The notes under the pieces: generated by a model
What the model was told of the DNA's origin: nothing
Seen by the model: only the letters and a program-made list of their open reading frames with translations
Database searches by the model: none
NCBI RefSeq assembly: GCF_000019965.1
Contig: NC_010571.1
Coordinates: 496,001 to 560,000, forward strand
DNA: 64,000 bases
Direction: 5' to 3'
DNA from: Opitutus terrae PB90-1
GTDB lineage: Bacteria; Verrucomicrobiota; Verrucomicrobiia; Opitutales; Opitutaceae
Shown: one piece after another, positions 1-8,267 of the stretch
How positions within the stretch are numbered: the stretch's first letter is position 1
Layout: every line of letters starts with the position of its first letter
Translations under genes and position numbers: made by a program

Positions 1-1171
1 GATCCTCGTTCTTGCGATACAGCGCGAGATGCTCCCGCGCTTTCGCGGCCAGTGCCACCTCGTCCGGCGTGCACACGTCGCGGATCAACCGGCTAACGCT
101 TTCGAGCACGTCGATGGCGGGATAGTGGTTGAAATGCGCCAGCGCGCGGGACAGCACCACGTGGCCGTCGAGAATACCGCGCACGGCGTCGGCCACCGGC
201 TCGTTCATGTCGTCGCCTTCGACGAGCACGGTGTAGAGCGCGGTGATCGCGCCCAATTCGCCCGCACCCGTTCGCTCCAGCAGCCGCGGCAACAACGCAA
301 ACACCGAGGGCGTGTAGCCCCGCGTCGCGGCGGGTTCGCCCACGGCCAGGCCGATCTCGCGTTGCGCCATCGCAAACCGCGTGACCGAGTCCATCATGAA
401 CAGGACGTTCTTGCCCTCGGCGCGCCAGGCTTCGGCGATGGCCGTGGCCGTGAAGGCCGCGCGCAACCGCAGCGGCGCCGGCGTATCGGACGTCGCCACG
501 ACGACGATGGCCCGCTTCAAGCCTTCGGGCCCGAGATCTTTTTCGATGAACTCGCGCACCTCGCGACCACGTTCGCCCACCAGCGCCACCACCACCACGT
601 CGGCTTCCGAGCCGCGGGCGATCATGCCCATGAGCGTGGATTTGCCGACGCCGGAGCCGGCGAAAAGGCCGAGGCGCTGGCCGCGGCCGAAGGGCGTGAA
701 CGCGTCGAGCGCGCGGACGCCGGTCTGAAACGAATGATGAATCCGCTGGCGTCGCAGCGGGTGCGGCGGCGTGGCATCGCGACCCACGGAGCGATCGACC
801 GGGAGCATGCCCAAGCCGTCGTACGGACGACCCAGCGCATCGAGCACGCGGCCGAGCATCTCCGGGCCCGGCTTCGGCAGCGGCGGGCGATCACAGGCCG
901 CCACCTCGCAGCCGACGTGCAGGCCCGTCGCATCGCCAAGCGGCATGAGCAGCACGCGGTGTTCACGGAAGCCGACGACTTCCGCGCGCACCGTGAACTC
1001 CGAACGCGGTGAGCGCACGAGGCAGAGCTCGCCAAGCCCGACATTGGGGCCATCCGATTCGATGATCAGCCCCGCCACGCCGGTAACCGCCCCCAGTCGT
1101 TGCACGGGCGGGAGATGCCGCACTTGCGTGCGGAGCGTCTCGACCAGCGGGGCAATCGACAGGGTGGACAT
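1..1171 (-). CDS. fliI: Flagellum-specific ATP synthase FliI (3' end beyond window)
   Basis: ATPase of the flagellar type III export apparatus; it acts as a ring at the cytoplasmic face of the export gate and is regulated by FliH. About 390 residues are visible from ATG at 1171; the family is about 440-450 long, so roughly 50 C-terminal residues lie left of position 1. Walker A GSGVGKST sits at about residues 172-179, a Walker B-type stretch FMMDSVTRFA follows, and the loop GEPAATRGYTPSVFALLPRL is typical of FliI/F1-beta relatives. The start is 5 bp after the stop of the small gene at 1177-1422, at the end of the fliH operon. Identification is firm. Confidence 0.96.
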   Translation of the reverse strand, partial: MSTLSIAPLVETLRTQVRHLPPVQRLGAVTGVAGLIIESDGPNVGLGELCLVRSPRSEFTVRAEVVGFREHRVLLMPLGDATGLHVGCEVAACDRPPLPKPGPEMLGRVLDALGRPYDGLGMLPVDRSVGRDATPPHPLRRQRIHHSFQTGVRALDAFTPFGRGQRLGLFAGSGVGKSTLMGMIARGSEADVVVVALVGERGREVREFIEKDLGPEGLKRAIVVVATSDTPAPLRLRAAFTATAIAEAWRAEGKNVLFMMDSVTRFAMAQREIGLAVGEPAATRGYTPSVFALLPRLLERTGAGELGAITALYTVLVEGDDMNEPVADAVRGILDGHVVLSRALAHFNHYPAIDVLESVSRLIRDVCTPDEVALAAKAREHLALYRKNED

Positions 1172-1176
1172 GGCGG

Positions 1177-1422
1177 TTACGCGGCGGGCGCGGGCGACGA
1201 ATCGTCGTCGTGGGCCGCCGGACTCGGGGAAATTGCGGACTGCTCCGACGGAGTGGAAAGAGCGATCACGGCCGCGGTGTCTTTCTCCGCGGCGCGACCC
1301 GTGACGCTCCGGGTGCCGACGGCTCCAAGGCTGGCGAACCACTGGCGCAGCGCCGAGTGCTCCAGCGCGGAGACCGGACCGGCCACGGCGCAATTCAGCG
1401 GAGTTGGCGTGAATGCGCTCAT
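1177..1422 (-). CDS. Small protein encoded between fliH and fliI
   Basis: 81-residue reading frame whose ATG overlaps the fliH stop codon (ATGA, 1419-1422) and whose TAA lies 5 bp before the fliI start, so it would be translated by coupling within the operon. The product is rich in Ala, Ser, Thr and Pro and ends in an acidic stretch (HDDDSSPAPAA). No domain, signal peptide or membrane segment is recognised. The tight spacing is the main reason to believe it. It may be a FliI/FliH accessory peptide or a poorly conserved spacer frame; function unknown. Confidence 0.55.
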   Translation of the reverse strand: MSAFTPTPLNCAVAGPVSALEHSALRQWFASLGAVGTRSVTGRAAEKDTAAVIALSTPSEQSAISPSPAAHDDDSSPAPAA

Positions 1423-2000
1423 GCGGCGGACAAGCTGTTGGCCAGCGCGTCGATTTTCACCTGCTGCCGGGCGTCGGTAATTCCGAAACGGCTGCGCACC
1501 TGGCAATCGCCCGGCAGGAACGACGGCTCGACGCTCACGCGCAAGCCCGGATAGCGCTCCATCCAATTCGGCGTGAGTTTCGCAAGCACCTCCGCATCGT
1601 GCGCGCTCACCACCAGCTCGAGATTGTCGCGTTCCGGGAACAGCGCCGTGACGGCTTCTTCGCACAACCGCGAGATCACCTCGGGTGGCGGTTCGTAGCC
1701 GGCGAGCAGCCGCCGCGCGATTTCGATCGCGAGTCCCGGCAGCGCGTCACGAATCTGACCGAGGAAGAGTGGCTCGAGACTGGGCAACCGCTTCAGCAGG
1801 TTGTCATGGAGTTGCCCAACGTCCGCCCGGAACTCGACGATCTGCTGATCTGCGAGCCGGCGCGCGTCGTCGATTCCGCGCCGGTAAGCGGTCTCGGTCG
1901 CGGCCGCGAGTTCCGCCTCGGTGAAGGTGCGTCCGGTTAGGCCCGGCGCGGATACGGCGGTCATCGGACGATCGAAAGCGATGAGCTTGGTGAAGGCCAT
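1419..2000 (-). CDS. fliH: Flagellar assembly protein FliH
   Basis: 193-residue FliH-family protein, the negative regulator and tether of the FliI ATPase in the flagellar export apparatus (related to the peripheral stalk of F-type ATPases). The N-terminal part contains a helical segment FTEAELAAATETAYRRGIDDARRLADQQI. The C-terminal half (ALPGLAIEIARRLL, then VVSAHDAEVL and a late basic patch) matches the FliH/YscL pattern. It lies between fliG and fliI, the usual place, and its stop overlaps the start of the next small gene. Confidence 0.88.
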   Translation of the reverse strand: MAFTKLIAFDRPMTAVSAPGLTGRTFTEAELAAATETAYRRGIDDARRLADQQIVEFRADVGQLHDNLLKRLPSLEPLFLGQIRDALPGLAIEIARRLLAGYEPPPEVISRLCEEAVTALFPERDNLELVVSAHDAEVLAKLTPNWMERYPGLRVSVEPSFLPGDCQVRSRFGITDARQQVKIDALANSLSAA

Positions 2001-2002
2001 GA

Positions 2003-2167
2003 TCAGGCGTCGCTCCGCAACCGGGCCAATCGCGCCAGCGTCCGCTCGGGCCCGGACGGCGGGCGCGAACGATCCGTGAGCCGCTGCATCGGCAGCTTCG
2101 GCAGCGTGCAGCGACTCAGCCGGCGATGCTCGTGACGGAGTTGGCAGCGGATCGTGAGTTGAAGCAT
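2003..2167 (-). CDS. Possible 54-residue basic peptide between fliG and fliH
   Basis: The 177-bp gap between fliG and fliH holds one co-directional frame that starts with ATG at 2167 and stops 2 bp before the fliH ATG. The peptide is Arg/Leu-rich, ends in LARLARLRSDA and has no recognisable domain. There is no clear Shine-Dalgarno sequence (upstream bases are pyrimidine-rich). The position is suggestive, but the composition could be chance in GC-rich DNA; it could also be the remnant of a longer fliH N terminus. Confidence 0.3.
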   Translation of the reverse strand: MLQLTIRCQLRHEHRRLSRCTLPKLPMQRLTDRSRPPSGPERTLARLARLRSDA

Positions 2168-2179
2168 GGGAGGGGAAAG

Positions 2180-3199
2180 TTACGTGACGAGGCTCTCGCT
2201 CGCATCGGCATCGAGCGTGATCTGCCCTTCTTCCTCGAGCCGGCGAACCACCTGGATGATGGCATCCTGAGCGGCCTCGACGTCCTTGAGCCGGACGGGC
2301 CCGAGCATTTCGATTTCCTCGCGAAGGCTTTCGCCCGCGCGCTTCGAGATCGCCGCGTAGAACTTGTCGCGCAGGCTCTCGCTCGCGGATTTCATCGCGA
2401 CCGCCAGGCTCGAAGAATCCACTTCGCGCAGCACGCGCTGCAGGTCCGCCGGCAACAGGCGGCCCAGATCCTCGAAGCTGAACAGCTTCTTGCGAATGGC
2501 GGCGCCCAGCTGGGCATTGCGCTCCTCGAGCCGCGTCAGGAGCGTCTTGCTCATGTCCTTTTCGAGCTGATTCAGCAAATCGGCGACGGCGCGCACGCCG
2601 CCGCTGCGGTGGAAGGACGGCCGCGCTTTCGTGTCGAAATGTTTGCCGAGGCTGCGGGCGATCTTGCCGACGAGATCGAGTGAGGTGGACTCGATGGTGC
2701 CGAGCCGCTCGATCACTTCCTCGCGCAGATCGGGCCCGAGCAAGCCGAACACCTCCGCGGCCTTGTGCCCGTCGAGATACGAGAGCACAAACGCGATCGT
2801 CTGCGGCTGTTCGTTCTTGATCAGGTTGAAAATCTGCCGGCCCTCCATATCGCTGATCTCGCGGATCACGTCGACCGACGTGCCCACCGGTCCGACGCGG
2901 GAGATGATGGCGGAAGCCTTGTAGTCGCCTTTCGCGATTTCGAGCGTGCGCTGCGCGTAATCCAGACCGCCCAATGCGGAGCTGTGACTGGCGGCGATCA
3001 GTCCCGCGAACTCCTCGAGCGCCTGCTTCTGCATGGCCTCGGGGATCATCGTGAGCTGCGACATCTCGCGGCAGAGCAGCTCAATCTCGGGCTCTTCAAA
3101 ATGCTTGAGAATGTTCGCCGCCGCCTCGGGGCCGATGACCACGAGGAAAATCGCGAGCTTCTGCTGGCGGTTGGCTTTGACGAAATCGAGGTCAGGCAT
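2180..3199 (-). CDS. fliG: Flagellar motor switch protein FliG
   Basis: 339-residue rotor protein linking the FliF MS-ring to FliM/FliN and interacting with MotA. The N-terminal FliF-binding domain begins KANRQQKLAIFLVVIGPEAAANIL. The middle domain carries NEQPQTIAFVLSYL (EHPQ-type motif with Gln for His) and the C-terminal torque helix is SLREEIEMLGPVRLKDVEAAQ. Full family length. It lies 18 bp downstream of fliF in the basal-body operon. Confidence 0.97.
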   Translation of the reverse strand: MPDLDFVKANRQQKLAIFLVVIGPEAAANILKHFEEPEIELLCREMSQLTMIPEAMQKQALEEFAGLIAASHSSALGGLDYAQRTLEIAKGDYKASAIISRVGPVGTSVDVIREISDMEGRQIFNLIKNEQPQTIAFVLSYLDGHKAAEVFGLLGPDLREEVIERLGTIESTSLDLVGKIARSLGKHFDTKARPSFHRSGGVRAVADLLNQLEKDMSKTLLTRLEERNAQLGAAIRKKLFSFEDLGRLLPADLQRVLREVDSSSLAVAMKSASESLRDKFYAAISKRAGESLREEIEMLGPVRLKDVEAAQDAIIQVVRRLEEEGQITLDADASESLVT

Positions 3200-3217
3200 G
3201 GGACGAACCGGTCGACC

Positions 3218-4810
3218 TTAGTTTTTCGTCGAACTCGCCGACACCCAGTCGCGCAGGGCGACGCCGATGTTGGCGGGTTTCTGGCGGATCAACTCGTTGA
3301 GCAGATCGGGGGTGACGCCGTTGGACGTGGGAAGCGAACGCGTGGCCGCTTCCGGAGAGAGGGAGAGAACTTCAATCGGCACCGGCTCGGGCTTCTGCCG
3401 GCGCAGCATCCGCCAGAACACGAGGAACACCGCGGCCGCGGCGACCACGGCGATCCATCGGCTGCCCGCCTCGATCCAACCCTGCCAGCGGTTCTCCTGC
3501 TCGATCGCCGCGATCTGGGCCGGAATTTCCTCGGCGCTCTGGAAGGGCGTTTCCTGCAGCGAAACCACGGTGTCGAGCGACTGGCCGGCGGGGATCTTGA
3601 GGCCGAGGGCGTTGACCACGAGCTGGCGGAGGGCGTTGAGCTCTTCCGCGCTGCGCCGCTGCGGTTCGCCCGGCGCGGCCCCGGCGGCGGCGGGCGCGGC
3701 CAGGCGCGGCGCGACGAACACCGCCGCCGTGAGATTTTTGACGCTGCCCGGATTGCGCGTCGTGTTGAGCGTCGTCCGGTTGATTTCGTAAGTCGTGGAG
3801 CGATTCTTCCGGCTTTGCTCGGTGTTCGAGACGGGGCGCGCGGCCTCCGTGCCAGGGTTCTTCTCGGGCACATTCGCGCTCACGCCCACGACGCCACCCG
3901 CCGAGCGCGACTCGGCCGAAGAGGAAGTGTCCTCGGTCACGGTCTGGGTCCGCACCACCTGGCCCTCGGGATCGAAGCGTTCCTCCGTGATGGCGACGGC
4001 CTCCGTGTCGATTTCCGCGGATACGCGGACGACGGCATTGCCGGGGCCGATCACGGCGGCGAGCATCGTCTCGACCTTCTTGGCGAAATAGTCCTCGACC
4101 TGCTGGCGATAGCGGATCTGCGACGAAGCCGTGCCGAGCGTGGGATCCTGTTTCAGCTCCTCGGAAAGCACATGGCCGCGGTTGTCGACGACCGCGACCT
4201 GATCCGGGGCGAGCCCCTGCACCGCGTTGGCGACGAGGTGGCGGATCGCGTTCACCTGGTCGGTTTCGAGCCGCTTGCCACCCACATCGACGAAGACGGA
4301 AGCGGTGGATTTGACGCTTTGATCCGTGAGCAGCAGCCGGTTTTCCGGTTGGACGATCATCACGCGGGCGGCACGCACGCCCTGCAGCTGCATGATGGTC
4401 CGGGCGAGTTCGCCTTGGACAGCCCGGAGGTAGTTCGTGCGCTGCACGAAATCGGACAAGCCGAACTGCCCCTTGTCGAAAATCTCGAACCCCACGCCAT
4501 CGCCGCTCGGCAGGCCTTTCGAGGCGAGATCCATCCGGAGCTTGTAGACCTGATCGGAGGGAACCTGCACGGCGGTGCCGCCGGCGGTCACGATGTGCGG
4601 AATGTTCTGCGTCTGCAGCTGGCCGATGATCGATGCGGCGTCCTTCTCGCTGAGCCGCGCGTAGAGCAGCTGGTAGTCGGGCCGGCGGGACCACAGGACG
4701 ACCGTGATCAGACCGGCGACGACCGCGAGCGCGGCGACGACCAACGAAACTCGTTGGTTGAGTCCGAGCTGTTTCCAAAGCTCGAGGAGGGATTGCAGAA
4801 ATTTCTTCAT
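3218..4810 (-). CDS. fliF: Flagellar MS-ring protein FliF
   Basis: 530-residue inner-membrane ring protein on which the flagellum is built. A first membrane helix is at about residues 22-45 (LVVAALAVVAGLITVVLW), followed by the YscJ/FliF ring-building domains (ARLSEKDAASIIGQLQ, DQVYKLRMDLASKGLP, TNYLRAVQGELARTI). A second membrane helix is near residue 460 (WIAVVAAAAVFLVFW) and a FliG-binding tail follows (LNELIRQKPANIGVALRDWV). Length and topology are normal for the family. Located between fliE and fliG. Confidence 0.97.
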   Translation of the reverse strand: MKKFLQSLLELWKQLGLNQRVSLVVAALAVVAGLITVVLWSRRPDYQLLYARLSEKDAASIIGQLQTQNIPHIVTAGGTAVQVPSDQVYKLRMDLASKGLPSGDGVGFEIFDKGQFGLSDFVQRTNYLRAVQGELARTIMQLQGVRAARVMIVQPENRLLLTDQSVKSTASVFVDVGGKRLETDQVNAIRHLVANAVQGLAPDQVAVVDNRGHVLSEELKQDPTLGTASSQIRYRQQVEDYFAKKVETMLAAVIGPGNAVVRVSAEIDTEAVAITEERFDPEGQVVRTQTVTEDTSSSAESRSAGGVVGVSANVPEKNPGTEAARPVSNTEQSRKNRSTTYEINRTTLNTTRNPGSVKNLTAAVFVAPRLAAPAAAGAAPGEPQRRSAEELNALRQLVVNALGLKIPAGQSLDTVVSLQETPFQSAEEIPAQIAAIEQENRWQGWIEAGSRWIAVVAAAAVFLVFWRMLRRQKPEPVPIEVLSLSPEAATRSLPTSNGVTPDLLNELIRQKPANIGVALRDWVSASSTKN

Positions 4811-4857
4811 CAGTCAGGTGAGAGGAGGACGGCTGGAGCGAGCGGGCGGGCGAAAAC

Positions 4858-5190
4858 TCACACCTGCATGCGCATCAGCTCCTGATACGATTCCACGAGC
4901 TTGTTGCGGACCTCCACCATCATGGAGAACGCCACCGAGGCTTCCTGCATCGCGATCACGCTTTGGTGGAGCTGATCGGATTCACCGAGCAGAACCTTGC
5001 GTGTCGCCTCCTGCGCGATGGTTTGTTTTTCCACCACCGTGCCCACCACGCCATCGAGCAGTTGGCCGAAGCCCTGCGTGGGGGTCGCGGTGAGCGGACC
5101 CGAAGGCGTGAGCGCCGTCTTCGGCAGCGGCGCGTCGATGCGGGTGAGCAGGCCGGATTGGAGAGGAGAAATCGTGCCGACGGGAGACAT
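4858..5190 (-). CDS. fliE: Flagellar hook-basal body complex protein FliE
   Basis: 110-residue rod-base protein joining the MS-ring/export gate to the rod. The C-terminal two thirds match the family: FGQLLDGVVGTVVEKQ, LLGESDQLHQSVIAMQEASVAFSMMVEVRNKLVESYQELMRMQV in pieces (helical, then the conserved VRNKLVESYQELMRM end). Lies between flgC and fliF. The N terminus is Pro/Leu-rich, as often in FliE. Confidence 0.95.
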   Translation of the reverse strand: MSPVGTISPLQSGLLTRIDAPLPKTALTPSGPLTATPTQGFGQLLDGVVGTVVEKQTIAQEATRKVLLGESDQLHQSVIAMQEASVAFSMMVEVRNKLVESYQELMRMQV

Positions 5191-5200
5191 GGGTGAGAAG

Positions 5201-5316
5201 CTGAGAGCAGAGAGTCTAGAGCTGGGAGTCCGAGCTGGGATCCAAGACGGGGTGCGAAGAATGAGATGGGCTGCGTGTTCAGGTTTCGGGCTCTAGACGC
5301 TGGACTCTGCGCTCTT
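5201..5316. repeat. CTCTAGACTCT-type imperfect inverted repeat between fliE and flgC
   Basis: The 129-bp gap between flgC and fliE is filled by two arms of a low-complexity motif in opposite orientation: AGAGTCTAGAGCTGGGAGTC (from about 5211) and GGCTCTAGACGCTGGACTCT (from about 5289). Similar strings occur at 50577-50617 and 50731-50760, so this is a dispersed family and not a local feature. It interrupts an otherwise tightly packed operon. Confidence 0.5.
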
Positions 5317-5319
5317 GGC

Positions 5320-5739
5320 CTATTTGCCTATTTGGAGAGTTTTCACGGCCATCTGTCGTGCGTTGCGCACTACGGCCAGATTGGCCTCGTAGGCCCGCGA
5401 GGCCGTGATCAGGTCGACCATTTCGTAGGAAAGATTCACGTTGGGCATCGTCACGAGACCGTCGGGCCCGGCGTCGGGATGCTGCGGATTGAACACCTGC
5501 TGGCCGGGGCTGCGATCGGCGGTGACATTGGCAACCTTGACGCTTTGCAGCGCGGGGCCGGACAGACCTTCGCGGCGAACCAGCTCTGTCTCGAACGAAA
5601 CGACCTGCCGTTGATACGGTCCGCCGTTCGGCGTACGAGTGGTCTGCGCGTTGGCGATATTCTGCGCGACCATGTCGAGCCGCGTCTTTTGCGCGTTGAG
5701 CGCGCCCGCGGTGATGTCGATGCCGGAGATGAGATTCAT
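5320..5739 (-). CDS. flgC: Flagellar basal-body rod protein FlgC
   Basis: 139-residue proximal rod protein. The N terminus (GIDITAGALNAQKTRLDMVAQNIANAQTTRT) has the flg_bb_rod motif, the middle has NPQHPDAGPDGLVTMPNVNL, and the C terminus (EMVDLITASRAYEANLAVVRNARQMAVKTLQIGK in pieces) is the conserved rod/hook coiled coil. Normal length. Directly follows flgB with a 15-bp gap. Confidence 0.97.
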   Translation of the reverse strand: MNLISGIDITAGALNAQKTRLDMVAQNIANAQTTRTPNGGPYQRQVVSFETELVRREGLSGPALQSVKVANVTADRSPGQQVFNPQHPDAGPDGLVTMPNVNLSYEMVDLITASRAYEANLAVVRNARQMAVKTLQIGK

Positions 5740-5754
5740 GCCGGGTCAGAAGCG

Positions 5755-6147
5755 TTACATCGCCGTGCTGCGGCCGGTAATGGCCATGCGCAGCTGCCGC
5801 AGGTTGTTCGAGACCAGCTCGGTGAGATACTCGTGTTGCACCGCGTTCTTGTTCATCGCGAGCAGCTCGCGCTCGATTTCCACCGTGTTGCCATCGGGAC
5901 GCAGGCTCCGGGCGGTCAGATCCTCGACCAACCGCGGTTTCAACCGCTCGCCCGACGTGCCCAATTCGCCGGCGGCGAGACTCGATTTCAGCTGGGCCTC
6001 GAAGTCCGGCGCGATGTCGAGGCGGTGATAGCCCGGCGTTTCCGCGTTCGCGACGTTCGACGCGATCGCCTCCTGGCGCAGGACAGCGGCATCGAGAAGC
6101 TTCCGAGCGAGCTGGTAGTTGTCAGCTTGGAAGATCGGATCAATCAT
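5755..6147 (-). CDS. flgB: Flagellar basal-body rod protein FlgB
   Basis: 130-residue rod protein; first gene of the basal-body operon. Conserved pieces are LLDAAVLRQEAIASNVANAETPGYHRLDI (N-terminal rod motif) and NTVEIERELLAMNKNAVQHEYLTELVSNNLRQLRMAITGR. The ATG at 6147 is chosen: a frame opening at 6189 would add 14 unrelated residues and would start at or before the transcription start predicted from the TATAAT at 6192-6197. Confidence 0.95.
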   Translation of the reverse strand: MIDPIFQADNYQLARKLLDAAVLRQEAIASNVANAETPGYHRLDIAPDFEAQLKSSLAAGELGTSGERLKPRLVEDLTARSLRPDGNTVEIERELLAMNKNAVQHEYLTELVSNNLRQLRMAITGRSTAM

Positions 6148-6191
6148 TTCGGCGCCTGCTAAGCAAAGGAGGTGCCATGGCGCGGGCATGT

Positions 6192-6197
6192 ATTATA
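6192..6197 (-). promoter_or_regulatory. Possible -10 (TATAAT) of the flgB operon
   Basis: Perfect TATAAT on the minus strand, about 45 bp before the flgB ATG. The best -35 at 17-18 bp (TATTCG or TTATTC) is weak, so an activator may be needed. No good sigma-54 -24/-12 pair (GG then GC 12 bp apart) was found by eye here. Confidence 0.4.
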
Positions 6198-6271
6198 AGC
6201 TCCTAGCTCACAGACGAATAAACATGACGCGAAGCCGCGGAGACCGATCGCCTGAAGCGTGGTGTCGCGCA

Positions 6272-6288
6272 CCGGCAAGATTTGCCGG
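6272..6288. promoter_or_regulatory. 17-bp palindrome CCGGCA-N5-TGCCGG, possible operator
   Basis: CCGGCAAGATTTGCCGG is a perfect dyad apart from its centre and lies in the divergent flgB/cheR regulatory region, about 30 bp before the cheR -35. The same half-sites with the same spacing recur at 46438-46454. No regulator is known for it here. Confidence 0.35.
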
Positions 6289-6316
6289 CCGCCCGGCTGA
6301 ATCCGCCAAGCTGCAC

Positions 6317-6343
6317 TTCATTCTTGCCGGTGGGAGACGATAT
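6317..6343 (+). promoter_or_regulatory. Sigma-28 promoter of cheR
   Basis: TTCA - 15 bp - GACGATAT. The predicted start of transcription falls about 7 bp before the cheR ATG, so the leader would be very short. Confidence 0.65.
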
Positions 6344-6357
6344 AGTCGGCACTCCTC

Positions 6358-7185
6358 ATGAGGGAAAGTGAGTTCGAGTTTATCCGGAATCTCGTTTACG
6401 AACGCAGCCGTATCAACTTAAGCCCGGATAAGCGCGAGTTGGTCTCTGCGCGTCTGGGCAAGCGGCTGCGCGCCATGAAGCTGCACAGCGTCGGTGAATA
6501 TTGCCGGCTGCTGAAGTCGCCGGATTCCGAGGGTGAGCTGGCGAACCTGATCGACGTCATCTCGACCAACCACACGTTCTTTTTCCGCGAGACCTCCCAT
6601 TTCGATTTTCTGCGTACGACGGTCGTGCCCGAAATGAAGGCCCGCGCGGCGAAAGAGCGCTGGTCCCGGCTGCTCGTTTGGAGCGCCGCGTGCTCGTCCG
6701 GCGAGGAACCCTACTCCATCGCCATCACGCTGGCCGAGGCGTTGACCGGCTGGCCGTGGCAGGTGCAGGCGACCGACATCTCCCATCGCGTGCTCGAAAA
6801 GGCTCGCCTGGGTATCTATCGCGACGAGACGGTGGACCGACTGCCGAAAATGACGGTGCAAACCCACTTCCAACGCGGGTTCGGTCCGCAGGACGGCAAC
6901 TATCGGGTGAAGGCCGCGCTCCGCAGCCAGGTGATGTTTCGCCACCTGAACCTGCTCGAGGGAGAACCGCCTTTCAATGAGCTCTTCCACGTGATTTTCT
7001 GCCGCAACGTGATGATCTACTTCGATCGCCCGACGCAGGAAGAGCTGGTCAACAAGCTCGCCCGCCGGCTGGTGCCAGGCGGATATCTTTTCGTCGGCCA
7101 CGCGGAAAGTCTCACGGGCATTCACCATCATCTCCAAACCGTCAAACCGGCCATCTATCGACGGCCTGCGACACATCCGTTATGA
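6358..7185 (+). CDS. cheR: Chemotaxis protein methyltransferase CheR
   Basis: 275-residue SAM-dependent methyltransferase that methylates glutamates of chemoreceptors. N-terminal helical domain (FIRNLVYERSRINLSPDKRELV), then the Rossmann catalytic domain with LVWSAACSSGEEPYSIAI (SAM-binding), VQATDISHRVLEKARLGIY, VIFCRNVMIYFDR and the C-terminal LVPGGYLFVGHAESL. Full length. Its stop overlaps the cheB start by 4 bp (ATGA), so the two adaptation enzymes are co-translated. A sigma-28 promoter lies immediately upstream. Confidence 0.96.
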   Translation: MRESEFEFIRNLVYERSRINLSPDKRELVSARLGKRLRAMKLHSVGEYCRLLKSPDSEGELANLIDVISTNHTFFFRETSHFDFLRTTVVPEMKARAAKERWSRLLVWSAACSSGEEPYSIAITLAEALTGWPWQVQATDISHRVLEKARLGIYRDETVDRLPKMTVQTHFQRGFGPQDGNYRVKAALRSQVMFRHLNLLEGEPPFNELFHVIFCRNVMIYFDRPTQEELVNKLARRLVPGGYLFVGHAESLTGIHHHLQTVKPAIYRRPATHPL

Positions 7186-8267
7186 ACCGTCGCATCCGGG
7201 TACTCATTGTCGACGACTCGGCCGTCGTCCGAAGACTCGTGACCGAGGCGCTGCGGGCCGATCCCGAAATCGAAGTGGTCGGCACGGCGGCGGATCCCTA
7301 CGTGGCGCGCGATCGGATCAAGGAGCTCGATCCTGACGTGCTGACGCTGGATCTGGAAATGCCGCGGATGGATGGGCTGACCTTCCTGCGGATCCTGATG
7401 GACCAGCACCCGATGCCCGTGGTGATCATGAGCTCGCTTTCCCAGAAGGGCTCGGACTACGCGCTCGAGGCGCTGCGGCTCGGAGCCTTCGACGTGCTCG
7501 GCAAGCCATCGGGGGCGTATTCCTTCGGCGACCTCGGCGCGCAGCTGATCGCGCGCGTCAAGGCCGCGGGCGGCGCGCGGCTCCGGCGGCCGTCGACCGG
7601 CACCGCGGCGGCGCCCGTGCGCACGGCGCCGCGAACCGGCGCGGCCTCGGCGCGGCAGCTGATCCTGCTCGGCGCTTCGACCGGCGGCACCGAAGCGTTG
7701 CGCGAGGTACTGACCCGACTGCCCGCGGGGTTGCCGCCGATCGCGGTGGTGCAGCACATCCCGCCGGTGTTCTCCAAGGCTTTTGCCGACCGGCTGAGCG
7801 CGCAATGCGCATTCGAAGTCCGCGAGGCGGCCGACGGCGACATGCTCAAACCCGGCCTGGCGCTGATCGCCCCGGGCAATTTTCACCTGATGGTCCAGTG
7901 GCACGCCGACCACTATCGCGCCCGCGTCACCACGGGTCCGCAAATCTGGCACCAGCGTCCCGCCGTCGACGTGCTGTTCAAATCGGCGGCGGATTGCGGC
8001 GCCGCGCCCCACGCCATCGCCGGCGTATTGACGGGCATGGGCAAGGATGGCGCGGAGGGGCTGCTGCGACTACGCGGGCTCGGTGCGATTACATTTGCCC
8101 AGGACGAGGCGAGTTGTGTGGTCTATGGCATGCCGCGTGCAGCTTGGGAAAACGGCGCGGCTCAACGACAGATTCCGCTCGACCGCATCGCAGATTTCAT
8201 AGTCCATCCGCCTAGCCCGCCTCCGCCACTGTCTGACGCGAGCACCCTCGCGCCGGCGTTGTCATGA
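7182..8267 (+). CDS. cheB: Chemotaxis response regulator protein-glutamate methylesterase CheB
   Basis: 361-residue enzyme that removes methyl groups from receptors, activated by CheA phosphorylation. An N-terminal receiver (LIVDDSAVV, phospho-acceptor Asp in LTLDLEMPRMDG) is joined by a basic Pro/Thr-rich linker to the methylesterase domain. That domain contains GASTGGTEALREVL (catalytic Ser), VVQHIPPVFSKAFADRL (catalytic His) and GVLTGMGKDGAEGL (catalytic Asp). It overlaps cheR and the following regulator gene by 4 bp each, indicating one translationally coupled unit. Confidence 0.96.
   Translation: MNRRIRVLIVDDSAVVRRLVTEALRADPEIEVVGTAADPYVARDRIKELDPDVLTLDLEMPRMDGLTFLRILMDQHPMPVVIMSSLSQKGSDYALEALRLGAFDVLGKPSGAYSFGDLGAQLIARVKAAGGARLRRPSTGTAAAPVRTAPRTGAASARQLILLGASTGGTEALREVLTRLPAGLPPIAVVQHIPPVFSKAFADRLSAQCAFEVREAADGDMLKPGLALIAPGNFHLMVQWHADHYRARVTTGPQIWHQRPAVDVLFKSAADCGAAPHAIAGVLTGMGKDGAEGLLRLRGLGAITFAQDEASCVVYGMPRAAWENGAAQRQIPLDRIADFIVHPPSPPPPLSDASTLAPALS

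Noticed and set aside
2765-4885. 706-codon open frame on the plus strand
   Set aside because: Antisense of fliF and part of fliG; His/Arg/Asp-rich and without motifs.
6148-6189. Upstream ATG for flgB at 6189
   Set aside because: Adds 14 residues unlike FlgB and lies at or before the predicted transcription start.
6155-6210. Strong AAAGGAGGT followed by ATG on the plus strand upstream of cheR
   Set aside because: The frame closes after nine codons and the ATG is inside the flgB promoter region; most likely chance.
6190-6357. Sigma-54 promoter for the flgB operon
   Set aside because: An NtrC-type activator gene is nearby, but no GG/GC pair with the required 12-bp offset and flanking TGGC/TTGC was found by eye.
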